From contig NZ_QUBQ01000002.1 in assembly GCF_003388735.1 (NCBI RefSeq), positions 806,001-870,000 of the forward strand: a stretch of 64,000 nt of DNA. The letters run 5' to 3'. The stretch's first letter is position 1. Each line of letters starts with the position of its first letter. Shown here piece after piece: positions 43,213 to 53,000 of this stretch. Source of the stretch: Paenibacillus paeoniae (GTDB taxonomy: Bacteria > Bacillota > Bacilli > Paenibacillales > Paenibacillaceae). Made by a program: the position numbers and the translations under genes. Below the pieces are notes generated by a model. The model saw nothing but the letters and a program-made list of their open reading frames with translations, was not told the DNA's origin and ran no database searches.

Positions 43213-44220
43213 TCACTTCGAACGCATCAACAGGTATAAAAAATACGGTACGCTCAGCATAGTTACAATAACACCTGCCGGGATATCCGCCTTAAAGCTG
43301 ACTGTGCGGGCTATCGTATCCGCTGCCAGCAGCAGCAGTGCGCCAATTAGCGCTGAAGTCGGCAGCAGCACCTTATAGTCGGAACCAACCAGCTTGCGTG
43401 CCACATGCGGACTAATGAGTCCTATAAAGAAGATAGATCCTCCGAGTGCTACGCAGCCAGAAGCTATCGCCACAGCCGCAATAGCCAGCAACAGGAATTT
43501 TCGTTTAACGGCCACTCCTAAGCTCGTTGATATCTCGTGTCCCAATTCCAGCGTGTTCAATGTCCGGGCATGGCTCACAATAACGATAAACAGCAACAAA
43601 ACCCAAGGAGCCAATAAGCCGATATAGGACCATTTGTCACCCCATAAGTAACCCGCTTGCCATCTCTGTGCAAACTCATATTTGTCACTATCCAGCTTTA
43701 ACGTTAAAAATAACGTCAGTGCGCTTAATCCGACATTAATGGCAACACCAGTTAACACTAATCGGGTCGAGGACAGTATACGGTTCCTTCTGTAGGCCAG
43801 AAGGTAAATCAGGACAGCCGCCAGCAAGCCGCCGCCGAATGCCATTAAGGGCAGAAGGAAAGCTATGGCAGCACCTTGAATACCTATTGTTGTGATAAAC
43901 ACCAACACCATGAGACCGGAGCCTGCACTTATGCCAAGCATACCAGGATCAGCCAGATCATTACGAAGCAAAGCCTGCATAACAGAGCCTGCTAGGGCCA
44001 TCCCGAAGCCAACAAGAGCAGCCAGTACAATTCGAGGAAGACGGAACTTATAGACGACGAGATGATGATCCTCCGGACCTTGTCCCAGCAGCACCTGAAG
44101 CACTTCCATCGGTCGCAGTGACATTTTCCCCATGTTAAGACTGAGGATAGCACCAGCGATAAGCAGAGCGAAAAGCAATAGAATCAGCAGCCTCGCTTTG
44201 TAAGCTCGAAACATAATCAT
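43213..44220 (-). CDS. FecCD-type siderophore ABC transporter permease
   Basis: The 335-residue protein has about nine or ten membrane helices. It carries family segments RLPRIVLAALVGFGMALAGSVMQALLRNDLADPGMLGISAGSG and GSIFFIGLISPHVARKLVGSDYKVLLPTSALIGALLLLAADTIAR. It is the second permease of the third siderophore cassette; its start overlaps the stop of the other permease (ATGA). No ATPase gene follows, so an ATPase from elsewhere must energise it. Confidence 0.92.
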   Translation of the reverse strand: MIMFRAYKARLLILLLFALLIAGAILSLNMGKMSLRPMEVLQVLLGQGPEDHHLVVYKFRLPRIVLAALVGFGMALAGSVMQALLRNDLADPGMLGISAGSGLMVLVFITTIGIQGAAIAFLLPLMAFGGGLLAAVLIYLLAYRRNRILSSTRLVLTGVAINVGLSALTLFLTLKLDSDKYEFAQRWQAGYLWGDKWSYIGLLAPWVLLLFIVIVSHARTLNTLELGHEISTSLGVAVKRKFLLLAIAAVAIASGCVALGGSIFFIGLISPHVARKLVGSDYKVLLPTSALIGALLLLAADTIARTVSFKADIPAGVIVTMLSVPYFLYLLMRSK

Positions 44221-45275
44221 TTGAAGGCTCTCCTCTCTCTGCTGGCAATCAGCAAGAAGAAGGGAACGCCAATAATGGCGAAGATAATGCCAAGTGCTGT
44301 CTCAGACGGACGATTAATCAACCTGCCCGCTAGATCCGCCACCACCATGAGTACGCCTCCGTAAAGGGCTGATGCCGGAATAATATAGCGATAATCTACG
44401 CCAACGAAAAAACGCATCATATGGGGCACGATAAGTCCTACAAACCCTATAGGGCCTACCAATGCAACAGACACTCCTGCAAGCAAGAGCACGGCCAGCG
44501 TAGCTAGCAATTTCACAAGAACGATACGTTGTCCAAAGCCCTTCGCCAGCTCCTCGCCCAAACTTAACGCGGTGATCGATCGCGCGATAAATAGCGATAG
44601 CCCAAGACCGCCTAAGAACCAAGGGATCACGAGTTTGATTTCCGTCCATGTCGCTCCTGCTACGCTGCCCGATGTCCAGTAAGCAAGGGCATGTCCAATC
44701 CCATAATTCAGCGATATAAATGTACCTAGAGCACCAAATAGCATCGTAATCGACAGCCCAGCCAGTACAAGACGTTGGGGTGTCATCCCCCGGCGGCTCA
44801 TGGACACAGCAAGATAAGTCAGCCCTGCTCCCAATCCCGCGCCGGCGAAGCTAATGAGCAGGGTTGACGTTTGCAATTGGCCCGGCAGGAAGGCCAGTGC
44901 GATGGCCATGGCAAAAGCTGCTCCTGCGTTTACGCCCATTAATCCCGAATCAGCCAGCGGATTTCGCGTATAACCTTGCATAACGGCCCCAGCTACCGCT
45001 AAGCACATGCCAGCAATCATATCTGCCGCCGTGCGCGGAATACGAAGAGACTGAATGATTTGATGCTCCGTTAGATTAGGGTCAAAATGGAATACGGCAG
45101 TCCACGCTGTTGCCAAGTTCATGCGAGCAGCTCCATAAGAAAGAGAAGCTGCTGCCGCAAGCAGCAGCAACAGCACCCCGATTACCATAAACAGACCAAA
45201 GTATGACCTGCTGCCTAAAGGACGTATAACGGCTTCCCTGTCGTCCAGATTGCTATTCTCCTTAGTTCTTCCCAT
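44217..45275 (-). CDS. FecCD-type siderophore ABC transporter permease
   Basis: The 352-residue protein has a charged N-terminus (about 1-25) and then the FecCD helices with SLRIPRTAADMIAGMCLAVAGAVMQGYTRNPLADSGLMGVNAGAAFA and GPIGFVGLIVPHMMRFFVGVDYRYIIPASALYGGVLMVVADLAGRLI. Its start lies 14 bp inside the end of the upstream AraC-receptor ORF, so the three genes are coupled. It forms a heterodimer with the next gene product. Confidence 0.92.
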   Translation of the reverse strand: MGRTKENSNLDDREAVIRPLGSRSYFGLFMVIGVLLLLLAAAASLSYGAARMNLATAWTAVFHFDPNLTEHQIIQSLRIPRTAADMIAGMCLAVAGAVMQGYTRNPLADSGLMGVNAGAAFAMAIALAFLPGQLQTSTLLISFAGAGLGAGLTYLAVSMSRRGMTPQRLVLAGLSITMLFGALGTFISLNYGIGHALAYWTSGSVAGATWTEIKLVIPWFLGGLGLSLFIARSITALSLGEELAKGFGQRIVLVKLLATLAVLLLAGVSVALVGPIGFVGLIVPHMMRFFVGVDYRYIIPASALYGGVLMVVADLAGRLINRPSETALGIIFAIIGVPFFLLIASRERRAFK

Positions 45276-46254
45276 TGGCTTCCAGCAACTTCTCGACTAT
45301 AAAATCCAGCTGTTTATCGAGAGAATAGATATCGGAGTAATACGAGAAATCAAATCCAATCTCGATCAATCTGCCTTCCTTAATAGCCGGAATACTATTC
45401 CAGACTGGGTTTTCCGACAGGTCATCCGCCCCATCCCATACCGAGCGGAATACAAAGTCGCCTATATAATCAGAGAGCACTTCCAAGGAAACGGTGTTGC
45501 CTGTCGCCTCTTTGGATGAATCCATCTTTTTCTGAATGACTTCCGGCGCCTTCAGCTCCAAATATTCATAGATAATTTGAGAGCCCCGTCCGTACAGCTT
45601 GCTCTCTATGACCGACATCTCTTTCTTACCGCCCTCGATAATGGTTACGGTCTTATCCAGAATTCCCTGCTCTGCAAGCTTCTTCTTGCTATCTTCCACT
45701 TTCGCGTGGAAGTTGTCCAGCAGCGCTGTTGCCTCCTGCTCCTTGCCAAATACTTTGCCAATCATCATCACACGCTCATCGGTCGCCATCTTGTCGAATG
45801 GAACCAACACCGTTGGTGCAATGTCCTTGAGCTTCTCGTAAGTCTCCTCGGAAGGAACCAGTATCAAATCCGGCTTTAATGCCATGACTTCTTCCGGATT
45901 AGGCTCGAACCAAACGCCCAAATCTTCTATTCCCTCCAGGGCTCCTGCGAAGGCTGCTCCTTCATACACATCAGAAGTGCCTATCGGCTTGATACCAAGT
46001 GCGATAAGATCCCCTTGCAAATAAAGAACGACTACACGTTCCGGGTTAGCTGGAACGACCACATCTCCTTTGACGGTAGACACTGTTCTCGTCCCACTCT
46101 CCTTATTGGCACCGCCCTCTACGGACGACGAACTGGTTGGTTCTGATGTGACTACAGAAGGTGAGCTTACATTCGCTGACCCGCAGGCACTTAAAAGTAA
46201 AGCAAGGCTGAGCATCATGGCTAGGATAAAACTTGATTTCTTTGTTATTTGCAT
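45262..46254 (-). CDS. siderophore-binding lipoprotein from internal start
   Basis: The 3' half of the preceding frame can be made alone. An ATG at 46254 has GGAGGG 10 nt upstream, and a Fur box lies about 28 bp before it. The 330-residue product has lipobox LLSAC (Cys24), a Ser/Thr-rich linker, and FecB-type features (VVVPANPERVVVLYLQGDLIALGIKPIG, MALKPDLILVPSEE). It is the substrate-binding protein for the two FecCD permeases encoded next. Confidence 0.8.
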   Translation of the reverse strand: MQITKKSSFILAMMLSLALLLSACGSANVSSPSVVTSEPTSSSSVEGGANKESGTRTVSTVKGDVVVPANPERVVVLYLQGDLIALGIKPIGTSDVYEGAAFAGALEGIEDLGVWFEPNPEEVMALKPDLILVPSEETYEKLKDIAPTVLVPFDKMATDERVMMIGKVFGKEQEATALLDNFHAKVEDSKKKLAEQGILDKTVTIIEGGKKEMSVIESKLYGRGSQIIYEYLELKAPEVIQKKMDSSKEATGNTVSLEVLSDYIGDFVFRSVWDGADDLSENPVWNSIPAIKEGRLIEIGFDFSYYSDIYSLDKQLDFIVEKLLEANGKN

Positions 46255-47208
46255 TGGTGAAGACCCTCCGACTGTTTTGTTTTGATAATGATTATCATAC
46301 TCAACAACATTATAACGAGGGACCCTGCTTTCGCCAATGGAGAATCTGGAGATGCTAAATGGAGAATTGTCCGACTTACCCTGTTGTCTGCTTGCCTTCC
46401 GGTATCGGATTGGAGACTGCCCCATATATTTGCGGAACATTCGACTGAAGTAATACACATCCGTATATCCAACCTCTGCTGCGATATCCCGCAGGGAGGC
46501 GTCCGTATTACGCAACAGCTCTTCTGCATGATGAAGCCGAAAACGAATCAAATATTCGATCAGACTCGATCCCGTGTGCCCCTTGAAGAGCATCGACAAA
46601 TGACGAGGACTGTAATTGAATTGCTCCGCAATCGACTCCAATGATAGATTCTGGCGATAATGTTCATGTATATGGCGGACGACCTGCTGGATGACATCCG
46701 GCTTGCGAGAATGGACTCTGTCGTTTTTGAACTGCTTCATCAACTCATGTATGAATTGGTAGAACAAGCCTTTTACTTGGATTCTCTCCAGCGGACTCGC
46801 CTGTGCCCAAAACTGCTCCATTGCAATGAGATGATAATGCAGCGGCAAAGGCTCCGATGGCTCAAAGCCATATTGCATCCGAAAGGGATTGCTTCGTTCT
46901 ATCAGCCTTGCTATATCCTTTCTGCCTGGCAGAGAGGTTCTGTAGAATAGCAGAAAGTATTCAAACATCTCCTTCGCCTCTATGTTCAGACGCATGCCTT
47001 TGCCGCCATGCAGAATATAATGACGGTCAGCATCATAATCTATGCCATCCAGATTCACACTAGCCGAACCGCGCACACCATAGATAAACCCGCTTGCCGG
47101 CAGTACATAGGCATGCAGCTTGTCTCCAGGATTCATCACAGCGTGCCGGATATCCAGCACTTTAACAGCGGCATGATTCCATGCAGCTATATGATCTTCC
47201 AGTCTCAT
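45262..47208 (-). CDS. AraC regulator in frame with siderophore-binding lipoprotein
   Basis: A single uninterrupted frame of about 648 codons runs from the ATG at 47208 (GGAG upstream; a TTG at 47244 is also possible). Residues 1 to about 265 form a cupin-like region plus AraC HTHs (LSLESIAEQFNYSPRHLSMLFK, then ASLRDIAAEVGYTDVYYFSRMFRKYMG). A linker of roughly 50 residues encodes the Fur box as YDNHYQ. A complete lipoprotein signal (LLLSAC) and a FecB-type receptor domain follow. Full translation would give a cytoplasmic regulator tethered through the signal helix to an external receptor. Independent initiation at 46254 would give the free receptor. Confidence 0.8.
   Translation of the reverse strand: MRLEDHIAAWNHAAVKVLDIRHAVMNPGDKLHAYVLPASGFIYGVRGSASVNLDGIDYDADRHYILHGGKGMRLNIEAKEMFEYFLLFYRTSLPGRKDIARLIERSNPFRMQYGFEPSEPLPLHYHLIAMEQFWAQASPLERIQVKGLFYQFIHELMKQFKNDRVHSRKPDVIQQVVRHIHEHYRQNLSLESIAEQFNYSPRHLSMLFKGHTGSSLIEYLIRFRLHHAEELLRNTDASLRDIAAEVGYTDVYYFSRMFRKYMGQSPIRYRKASRQQGKSDNSPFSISRFSIGESRVPRYNVVEYDNHYQNKTVGGSSPMQITKKSSFILAMMLSLALLLSACGSANVSSPSVVTSEPTSSSSVEGGANKESGTRTVSTVKGDVVVPANPERVVVLYLQGDLIALGIKPIGTSDVYEGAAFAGALEGIEDLGVWFEPNPEEVMALKPDLILVPSEETYEKLKDIAPTVLVPFDKMATDERVMMIGKVFGKEQEATALLDNFHAKVEDSKKKLAEQGILDKTVTIIEGGKKEMSVIESKLYGRGSQIIYEYLELKAPEVIQKKMDSSKEATGNTVSLEVLSDYIGDFVFRSVWDGADDLSENPVWNSIPAIKEGRLIEIGFDFSYYSDIYSLDKQLDFIVEKLLEANGKN
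46283..46299. promoter_or_regulatory. Fur box inside the AraC-receptor frame
   Basis: TGATAATGATTATCATA matches the Fur core. It lies within coding sequence, between the AraC part and the receptor start at 46254, and is translated in frame as part of the linker. Confidence 0.8.
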
Positions 47209-47269
47209 CTTTCCATACCACTCCGATCTACTCCACAATCCCAAGGGGTTATTCTATGACCCCTATAAT

Positions 47270-47288
47270 TGATAATGATTATCATTTA
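47270..47288. promoter_or_regulatory. Fur box upstream of the AraC-receptor gene
   Basis: TGATAATGATTATCATTTA, an almost perfect Fur consensus, lies 61 bp before the ATG at 47208 (26 bp before the alternative TTG). Iron should therefore repress both the whole frame and, through the internal box, the receptor. Confidence 0.85.
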
Positions 47289-47371
47289 TACTCCCTAGTA
47301 TTAGGCAGGTTGCCTTTTTTGTCAATTGGTACTTGGTGTCATTCCTTTAGATTCTCTGTTGGTTTTCACGC

Positions 47372-47417
47372 AAAAAATACACCGCCCAAGGTAAAGGACC
47401 CTTGTAACGATGTATTC
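47372..47417 (-). terminator. terminator of the PadR/HAAS operon
   Basis: On the reverse strand AATACATCG and CGGTGTATT form the stem base with an inner CAAGGG/CCTTG pairing, followed by TTTTTTG. It lies about 60 bp past the HAAS gene stop. Confidence 0.65.
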
Positions 47418-47478
47418 CAACTGCCTATTCGGTACTTCGTTCTGTTGAGTCTACGCTTCTCTCGTTCCAATGAATCTC

Positions 47479-48510
47479 CTATAAATACTTTCGAAGCTTG
47501 TAAACTTTGAATAAAAACAGAACCAGTTCAAAAAGAAAGATCAATACAATGAGATAAATAAAATAGCTGGTTACGTTGTTCCACATCGACAGAACCGTAT
47601 TGAAATCTTTGCCGTTCGCCAGTTGCTCAGCAATCCCTTGCAATTGAACAGTCAATTGTTCATTCCAAATTGTACCGTCAGAAAACATGACTAAAGCCGC
47701 AATAAACAGAAGTACGTTGATGATGATGTGGGAAGTCATTAGCTGTTTCGACCACTTCCCAGAAACAAACTTCGGACTTTCTCTCAATACTACAAGGGCT
47801 ATGCAGCCCCAAATTAGCGGAGCATAAGACGCTAATATCTCTACATCAAAGATTGGGATAGGATGGGAATAATAATACGAAACATATATACTTATCCATT
47901 CAGGAGAGCTAATCAACACGATGCCAAACAGTACAGTAAATATAATGCTGAAGACGGGCTCCAACCGTTTGATCTGCAACTCAGAATGGGGGATCGGCGC
48001 TAAATCCGATGGACGCCAAGCCTTTTTGCCCGAGGATAGTCCATCTTCTCTAATTCCTTTATATTCGAGCAAGCCAAAAATAACGGTAACCCACACAAAA
48101 CCCTGCATTCCCGCTTCGATCAGCGAACCAATCCAACTAGTGAATATGCTGCCGAATGACACGGCAACGTCGGTGCCATCCGGCTTCAACAGGCCAATCA
48201 TCAATACAACGCTCATCGCAATAAAGATGGCCATGCCTACAACCTTTAGCACGCGAATATACGTATCAAATAACCCCGGTCCAATCAAATAACGTCCGCC
48301 GCCATTGTATTTGGCTGCCAATTCCGCTGGAGAACCTAATTCAATCAGTACAGCTTCAATCTGTTCAGCGTCTGCCGACCGGCTGTCTAGCCCCGTCCGC
48401 TCCTCCAGCATATCCTCGATCAGCCCGTGCAGCTCCTTCTCAATCTCATCACGCTGCTCTGAAGGCAATTTGCTGATCACCGCATGTACATACCTTGCTA
48501 CCAATTCCAT
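47479..48510 (-). CDS. membrane protein with N-terminal HAAS signalling domain
   Basis: The 343-residue protein opens with a helical HAAS domain (about 1-75: YVHAVISKLPSEQRDEIEKELHGLIEDML, then AVLIELGSPAELAAKY). Seven or so membrane helices follow in three groups. HAAS domains are typically encoded right after PadR regulators and are thought to couple to them, as here: the gene starts 44 bp after the PadR stop. The membrane part has no catalytic motif. A role in sensing membrane state is a guess. Confidence 0.8.
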   Translation of the reverse strand: MELVARYVHAVISKLPSEQRDEIEKELHGLIEDMLEERTGLDSRSADAEQIEAVLIELGSPAELAAKYNGGGRYLIGPGLFDTYIRVLKVVGMAIFIAMSVVLMIGLLKPDGTDVAVSFGSIFTSWIGSLIEAGMQGFVWVTVIFGLLEYKGIREDGLSSGKKAWRPSDLAPIPHSELQIKRLEPVFSIIFTVLFGIVLISSPEWISIYVSYYYSHPIPIFDVEILASYAPLIWGCIALVVLRESPKFVSGKWSKQLMTSHIIINVLLFIAALVMFSDGTIWNEQLTVQLQGIAEQLANGKDFNTVLSMWNNVTSYFIYLIVLIFLFELVLFLFKVYKLRKYL

Positions 48511-48554
48511 ATGCTTCTCCCCCTTTGCCTTGGTTCATCCCTATTAAGATCAGC

Positions 48555-48893
48555 TCACTCTGAACGGATCATTTGATCCATGCTTGCCACCATTGCTCTC
48601 CATTCCTTGCAAAGCTGATCGTATACCTCAGTCCCCAATGGACTGAGCAAATAATATTTGCGGGGGCGTGTCTCCTGGGTATCCCACTCGCTCTGTAGAA
48701 GTCCCTGCTTCTCAAGTCTGCGCAATAGCGGATATAGAGTTCCCGGATCAATCGTTATACCCTTTGACTCCAGCATTGTGACAAGTGAATAGCCATATTG
48801 CGGTTCAGACAGTTGGCTTAACACGCTAATAATAAGAGTGCCCCGCCGAAGCTCCTGCAACAGACCGCCTAGAACCTCGTTTACTTCCGTCAT
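48555..48893 (-). CDS. PadR-family regulator
   Basis: About 112 residues from the ATG at 48893, with CAGGAG upstream; a further ATG at 48914 lacks a site. The PadR winged helix is clear: LRRGTLIISVLSQLSEPQYGYSLVTMLESKGITIDPGTLYPLLRRLEKQGLLQSEW, then RKYYLLSPLG. It probably represses itself and the HAAS gene at the palindrome just upstream. Confidence 0.9.
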   Translation of the reverse strand: MTEVNEVLGGLLQELRRGTLIISVLSQLSEPQYGYSLVTMLESKGITIDPGTLYPLLRRLEKQGLLQSEWDTQETRPRKYYLLSPLGTEVYDQLCKEWRAMVASMDQMIRSE

Positions 48894-48915
48894 ATGATCA
48901 ACTCCTGACAACATT

Positions 48916-48936
48916 ATACTGTGTGTCGCACACTAT
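48916..48936. promoter_or_regulatory. putative PadR operator
   Basis: ATACTGTGTGTCGCACACTAT is an imperfect palindrome (ATAsTGTG arms) 23 bp before the PadR start, the common position for PadR autoregulation. Confidence 0.55.
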
Positions 48937-49052
48937 TGTAAATAACACAATATAATGGTTCATACATTATTTTTTTAAGTGCAAAATTGTTGAAGCACGT
49001 ATGGATCTCTGATTTCGCGTGAGTGCAGGATGAACTCTCAAGTTATTCATAA

Positions 49053-49103
49053 CAAAAAAACACATCGCCCAAGGCACGCAAGCCTACAAAGCGATATGTT
49101 CTT
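49053..49103 (-). terminator. terminator of the isochorismatase-like gene
   Basis: On the reverse strand AACATATCGC pairs with GGCGATGTGTT around an inner GGCTTGCGTGCC-type stem, followed by TTTTTTTG. It resembles the terminator at 47372-47417 in layout. Confidence 0.65.
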
Positions 49104-49214
49104 CAATATTTATATGGTTATTTGCATCGTTGTTGTTGCGCAACTTAAGCACGTGAAAGCTAGTCCAACCGAACGCAACCATCCCATTGAATCATCAAAG
49201 AGTTCAACCCGGAA

Positions 49215-49850
49215 CTATATGATGTCACTCATTAGTTCCTCTGCATTACAAACATGAACACCAATATTTTTCATTTCTTGAATACCTTTTTCGTAAACTT
49301 GCGACATCGAATCAGCTACCATCACTACACGGAAATCACGTTCGCTGGCTTCGTACATGGACGTTCGTGGACAGTTCGGAAAGTTGCACCCTATAAATAC
49401 AGTAGTGTCGATGTTACGCTCTTGGAGAAACCATTCTAAACTGGTTTTATAAAAAGCACCCCACCGTGATTTATACATAATCCACTCATTTTCTCCAACC
49501 AACTGAAACTCACCATTTAGCAACTTGTCAGCATCCAATAAACTATAATTAGATGAGTGGATTGCGCTGACCAACTCGGCACCAATCGTATTTGGAGCAA
49601 CAATCTTGGCGCCTTGCTCAATAACTTCTCTCCTGCAGATATCAACATTTGAGCCATCTTCTTTGTACAAGCGAATGACATGGATGATCGGCAGACCTTG
49701 TGCACGATACGCTTCTAACAGACTCTTCATTCTCGGTAATACCTCAGCAGTTCCTTCGATTCGGGCAGGAGCGTTCGGCAAGGTGAAATCATTCTGCGTG
49801 TCAATCGTAATCAACACAGAAGTGCTCCAATTCGGACTTGTATAACTCAT
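49215..49850 (-). CDS. cysteine hydrolase of the isochorismatase family
   Basis: The 211-residue protein has the isochorismatase-like fold with a probable catalytic triad: Asp of LITIDTQNDFTLP, Lys of MYKSRWGAFYKT, and Cys of VFIGCNFPNCPRTSMYEASERDF. The family includes nicotinamidases, ureidoacrylate and N-carbamoyl hydrolases and isochorismatases. The segment GCNFPNCPRTS differs from the commoner GxxTxxCVxxT, so the substrate is open. Single gene with its own terminator. Confidence 0.85.
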   Translation of the reverse strand: MSYTSPNWSTSVLITIDTQNDFTLPNAPARIEGTAEVLPRMKSLLEAYRAQGLPIIHVIRLYKEDGSNVDICRREVIEQGAKIVAPNTIGAELVSAIHSSNYSLLDADKLLNGEFQLVGENEWIMYKSRWGAFYKTSLEWFLQERNIDTTVFIGCNFPNCPRTSMYEASERDFRVVMVADSMSQVYEKGIQEMKNIGVHVCNAEELMSDII

Positions 49851-49955
49851 ATACTTAGTTCACCTCTTCATATGGATTTTTCCCAATCGTATCATTTTGA
49901 CAGGGTGCCTGCAGCATTAATTTACCAGATATTATCAACCCTATTTGTCCATGAG

Positions 49956-50015
49956 AAAAACCCCCTCCAAGCAAACGTTAGTGCTCTTCTTAAGCACTTG
50001 TCTACTCAAAGGGGA
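49956..50015 (-). terminator. probable terminator of the SLH-protein operon
   Basis: On the reverse strand CCCCTTTGAG pairs loosely with TTGGAGGGG around an inner GTGCTT/AGAGCAC hairpin, followed by TTTTTCTC. It lies about 20 bp past the stop of the SLH-anchored gene. Confidence 0.55.
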
Positions 50016-50035
50016 TTATATGAAATACTTATCGC

Positions 50036-53000
50036 TTATTGCTCTTTTATTCGCAACATGACTACCGCAGCTTCCGCTCTAGTCATCGCTCCATTAGGCG
50101 CGAACTGATTGCCATTCCGTCCTTCAACAATGCCCAACTCTCGCAGCGCGTGTACCGCTTGCTGAGCCCAGGCTGGAATGTCCTGCTCATCAGCGAACGG
50201 AGTTGTCTCCCCTGGAGAAGCTAGCTTAAGCGCTCTTGCGATCATGGTTGCCATCTCTGCTCGTTTAATCTGCGTTTGTGGACGGAAGCTGCCATTCTCA
50301 TTGCCGTTCACGATACCAAGTTGAACAGCTTGTGCTATAGAAGCTTTAGCCCATGTCCCAATCGCAGCTTCATCCGAAAACGCAACCTGCAAAGCATCGC
50401 TGGTTTCCTTCTTCTGTAGCAGATTCATGAGCATATGAACAAACTCCGCTCGAGTCACCGTTCTGTCAGGGCGAAACGTTCCATCCGGATATCCACTCAC
50501 GATGCGCTGCTCGATAGCCCGCTTAATGGAGGCTGCAGCCCAGTGTGCAGTAATATCTGTAGGCTTGAACGTATCTGTCTGGTTCTCATTACCTTGTTCT
50601 GTATCCACTTCCTCTTCGTCCACTTTTTCTTCTTCGCTATTTGTTTGCTCGTTGTCATCAGACGGATTTGGATTAGGGCGGACTACAACCGGGGCCTGAA
50701 CGATCACGACCGTTTCCGCATATAGACCTGTCAGAGCGTTCAAGGCACGAATCTTTACCTCGCCCGCTTTCAGCGCTTTTACTTCACCTGCTTCATTAAC
50801 CGTTGCAATAGCGGAGTCACTGCTGCTCCACACTAGTCCAATGTCCGTTGCATGTACTGGTGCGAAAGTCGCTTGCAACACGGAGCTTTGACCAATCGAT
50901 AGCTTTACTTGCTCTGGTTCTATATCGATTTCTGTTATTGGCGTTAATTCGAATCTAGCTGCGTCGGCCCGCAACGGACGATCATGAGCCGGATTAGCAT
51001 CCTCCAGTATCACATAGCTAGCGGATCCAGCCGGCAATTGATAAATGCCCAGCTCCTGCCATGATCCTTGAAGCGAGAATTGATTCAGCTCTACCTGATC
51101 GATCAACTCATCATTCGAGTAAATCGAATATCGGGCTGCCGTCGTTGTATGTGCCGGCGTTCCTGGATTGCCTGGCAAATACACAGAAATCCGATAGTCG
51201 CCCGCCTGTGTCAGCTCTGGAGTCCATTTTGCAGATGCATCAGTAGGATGGGTAACTGCTCGCGAAATACCCCCATGATAACCTTTTAATACAGTAGAAG
51301 TGACCCATTTATTCGTCGGTGTACCCAAGCTGCCATTTTGCTCCGAATACCCGGTAGTATTGAAGTGGCTGTCTATGGTGACTGGAGAAATAATGGGATG
51401 ATCGACTACTTTAACGGCTGCTTCAGCAGACTTGCCTGTTGCAGGATGGACAACAAGAATCGTCGTCTCGCCGGATTGAAGCGCTTTCAATTTACCTGCA
51501 GCATCAATGGCTGCTACTTCTGGATGAGAGCTTGTCCACACGACATCCCTATTCGTTGCATCAACCGGAGTAAAGATCGGCAAGAAGCTATATTCTTCTC
51601 CAGCTTGAATAGTAAGAGACTGTACCTCTAGCTCTATGTCTGTAGCCGGAATCAAATCAAGCTTTAACGCATCCGCACGTAACGGTCTATCATGCAGTTG
51701 ACTGCTATCTTCGAGAACGATATAGCTGTTTGCTCCCCGCGGCATATCATAAATGCCAAGCTCCAGCCATTTCCCTTGTTCTTTAAATTGATTGATTTCG
51801 ACTTCATCAACCTTCACGTCATTCACATATATCGAATACATCGCTTGTTGAGTCGTATGTGCAGGCGCTGCGGGATTGCCTGGCAAATAGACAGATATCC
51901 GATAAGGTCCAGGTACGGAGATGGCCGGCAGCCACTTCACCGAAGCGCCGGTTGGGTGTGTAACCGCCCTCGAACCGCGCCCGTCATATCCCTTCAATAC
52001 AGAAGAAGTGACCCATTTGTTTGTATTTGTGCCTAGCGTGCCATTCACCTCGGCATAACCACCGTCAAAGAAACTGTAAAGCAAAGAAACAGGCTCTTCC
52101 ATTTCAGGCACAACGTCATTGATTTCCGTCACTTGCCCCTTCACATAGAGGGGATCCTGCGTCAAAGAAAGGGTGACTACGCCATCTACTGGCTCCACTT
52201 GTGTACTGTTCCCCATCATATCCGTTACTTGAATAGCTTCTGTCGTATGCAGCTCAACCCCTGTGCCGGATGGCGCATACATGACGCGAATATCGTCAGT
52301 GCCGTTATTGAACTTGTACACGTAAGCGATGCCAGGAGCAACATCCTCGATTTCAACAAACTGTGCATCCGACAATTGTCTAATGATTGAAGCATACGAA
52401 ACAAATGACGGCTTAGGCACATAAGCGCCCTTCACATCATTCGGATGACGGATCATACCGAAGGATCCTTCAAAGTCATTCGGAATCGTCGATCGATTTT
52501 GCAAATTATAAATGTTGATGGATTTAATGCCTTGTGTCAGAGCTGACGCCACTCTGCGAGCTGTATAATTGGCTTGAACATATTCATCGAAATTGAAATT
52601 GGTAAACCCGGTTTCCGATAGATTCAGTGGAATGACCTGATCATTGTTGTATTGTTTCATCAAATCTTTATGCTTCTCAATTTCGGTTATAATTTGCTCA
52701 GGCACTCGAACATAGGAATGGAAGGAATACTCATCCATATAATCAAGCGAGCCCTTCTCGTACAAGTCCTCCAAAAATGCACCGTCGCCAAACTCGCCGA
52801 TATCAATACCGGAGAAAATAACATCCGGGTACAGGGGTTTCAACTCTTCATACGTTGTTTTGAGCAGATTAAAGTAAAATTCCGTTCTCTCTTCATCTGT
52901 CGTCAGACCTTTGCTGAATGATGGGATATCCGGCTCATTCCATACCTCGACCCACGTTACTTCAGGATAATTCTGCAGCAGTGCCTTCGCATAGTTGGCA

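Larger units (their letters stand above)
48894..49214. other. intergenic stretch with regulatory sites only
   Basis: It contains the PadR operator and promoter near 48916-48960 (a TATATTGTG-type -10 on the reverse strand) and the terminator of the isochorismatase-like gene at 49053-49103. No credible gene was found; the 75-codon plus-strand frame crosses the terminator. Confidence 0.5.
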
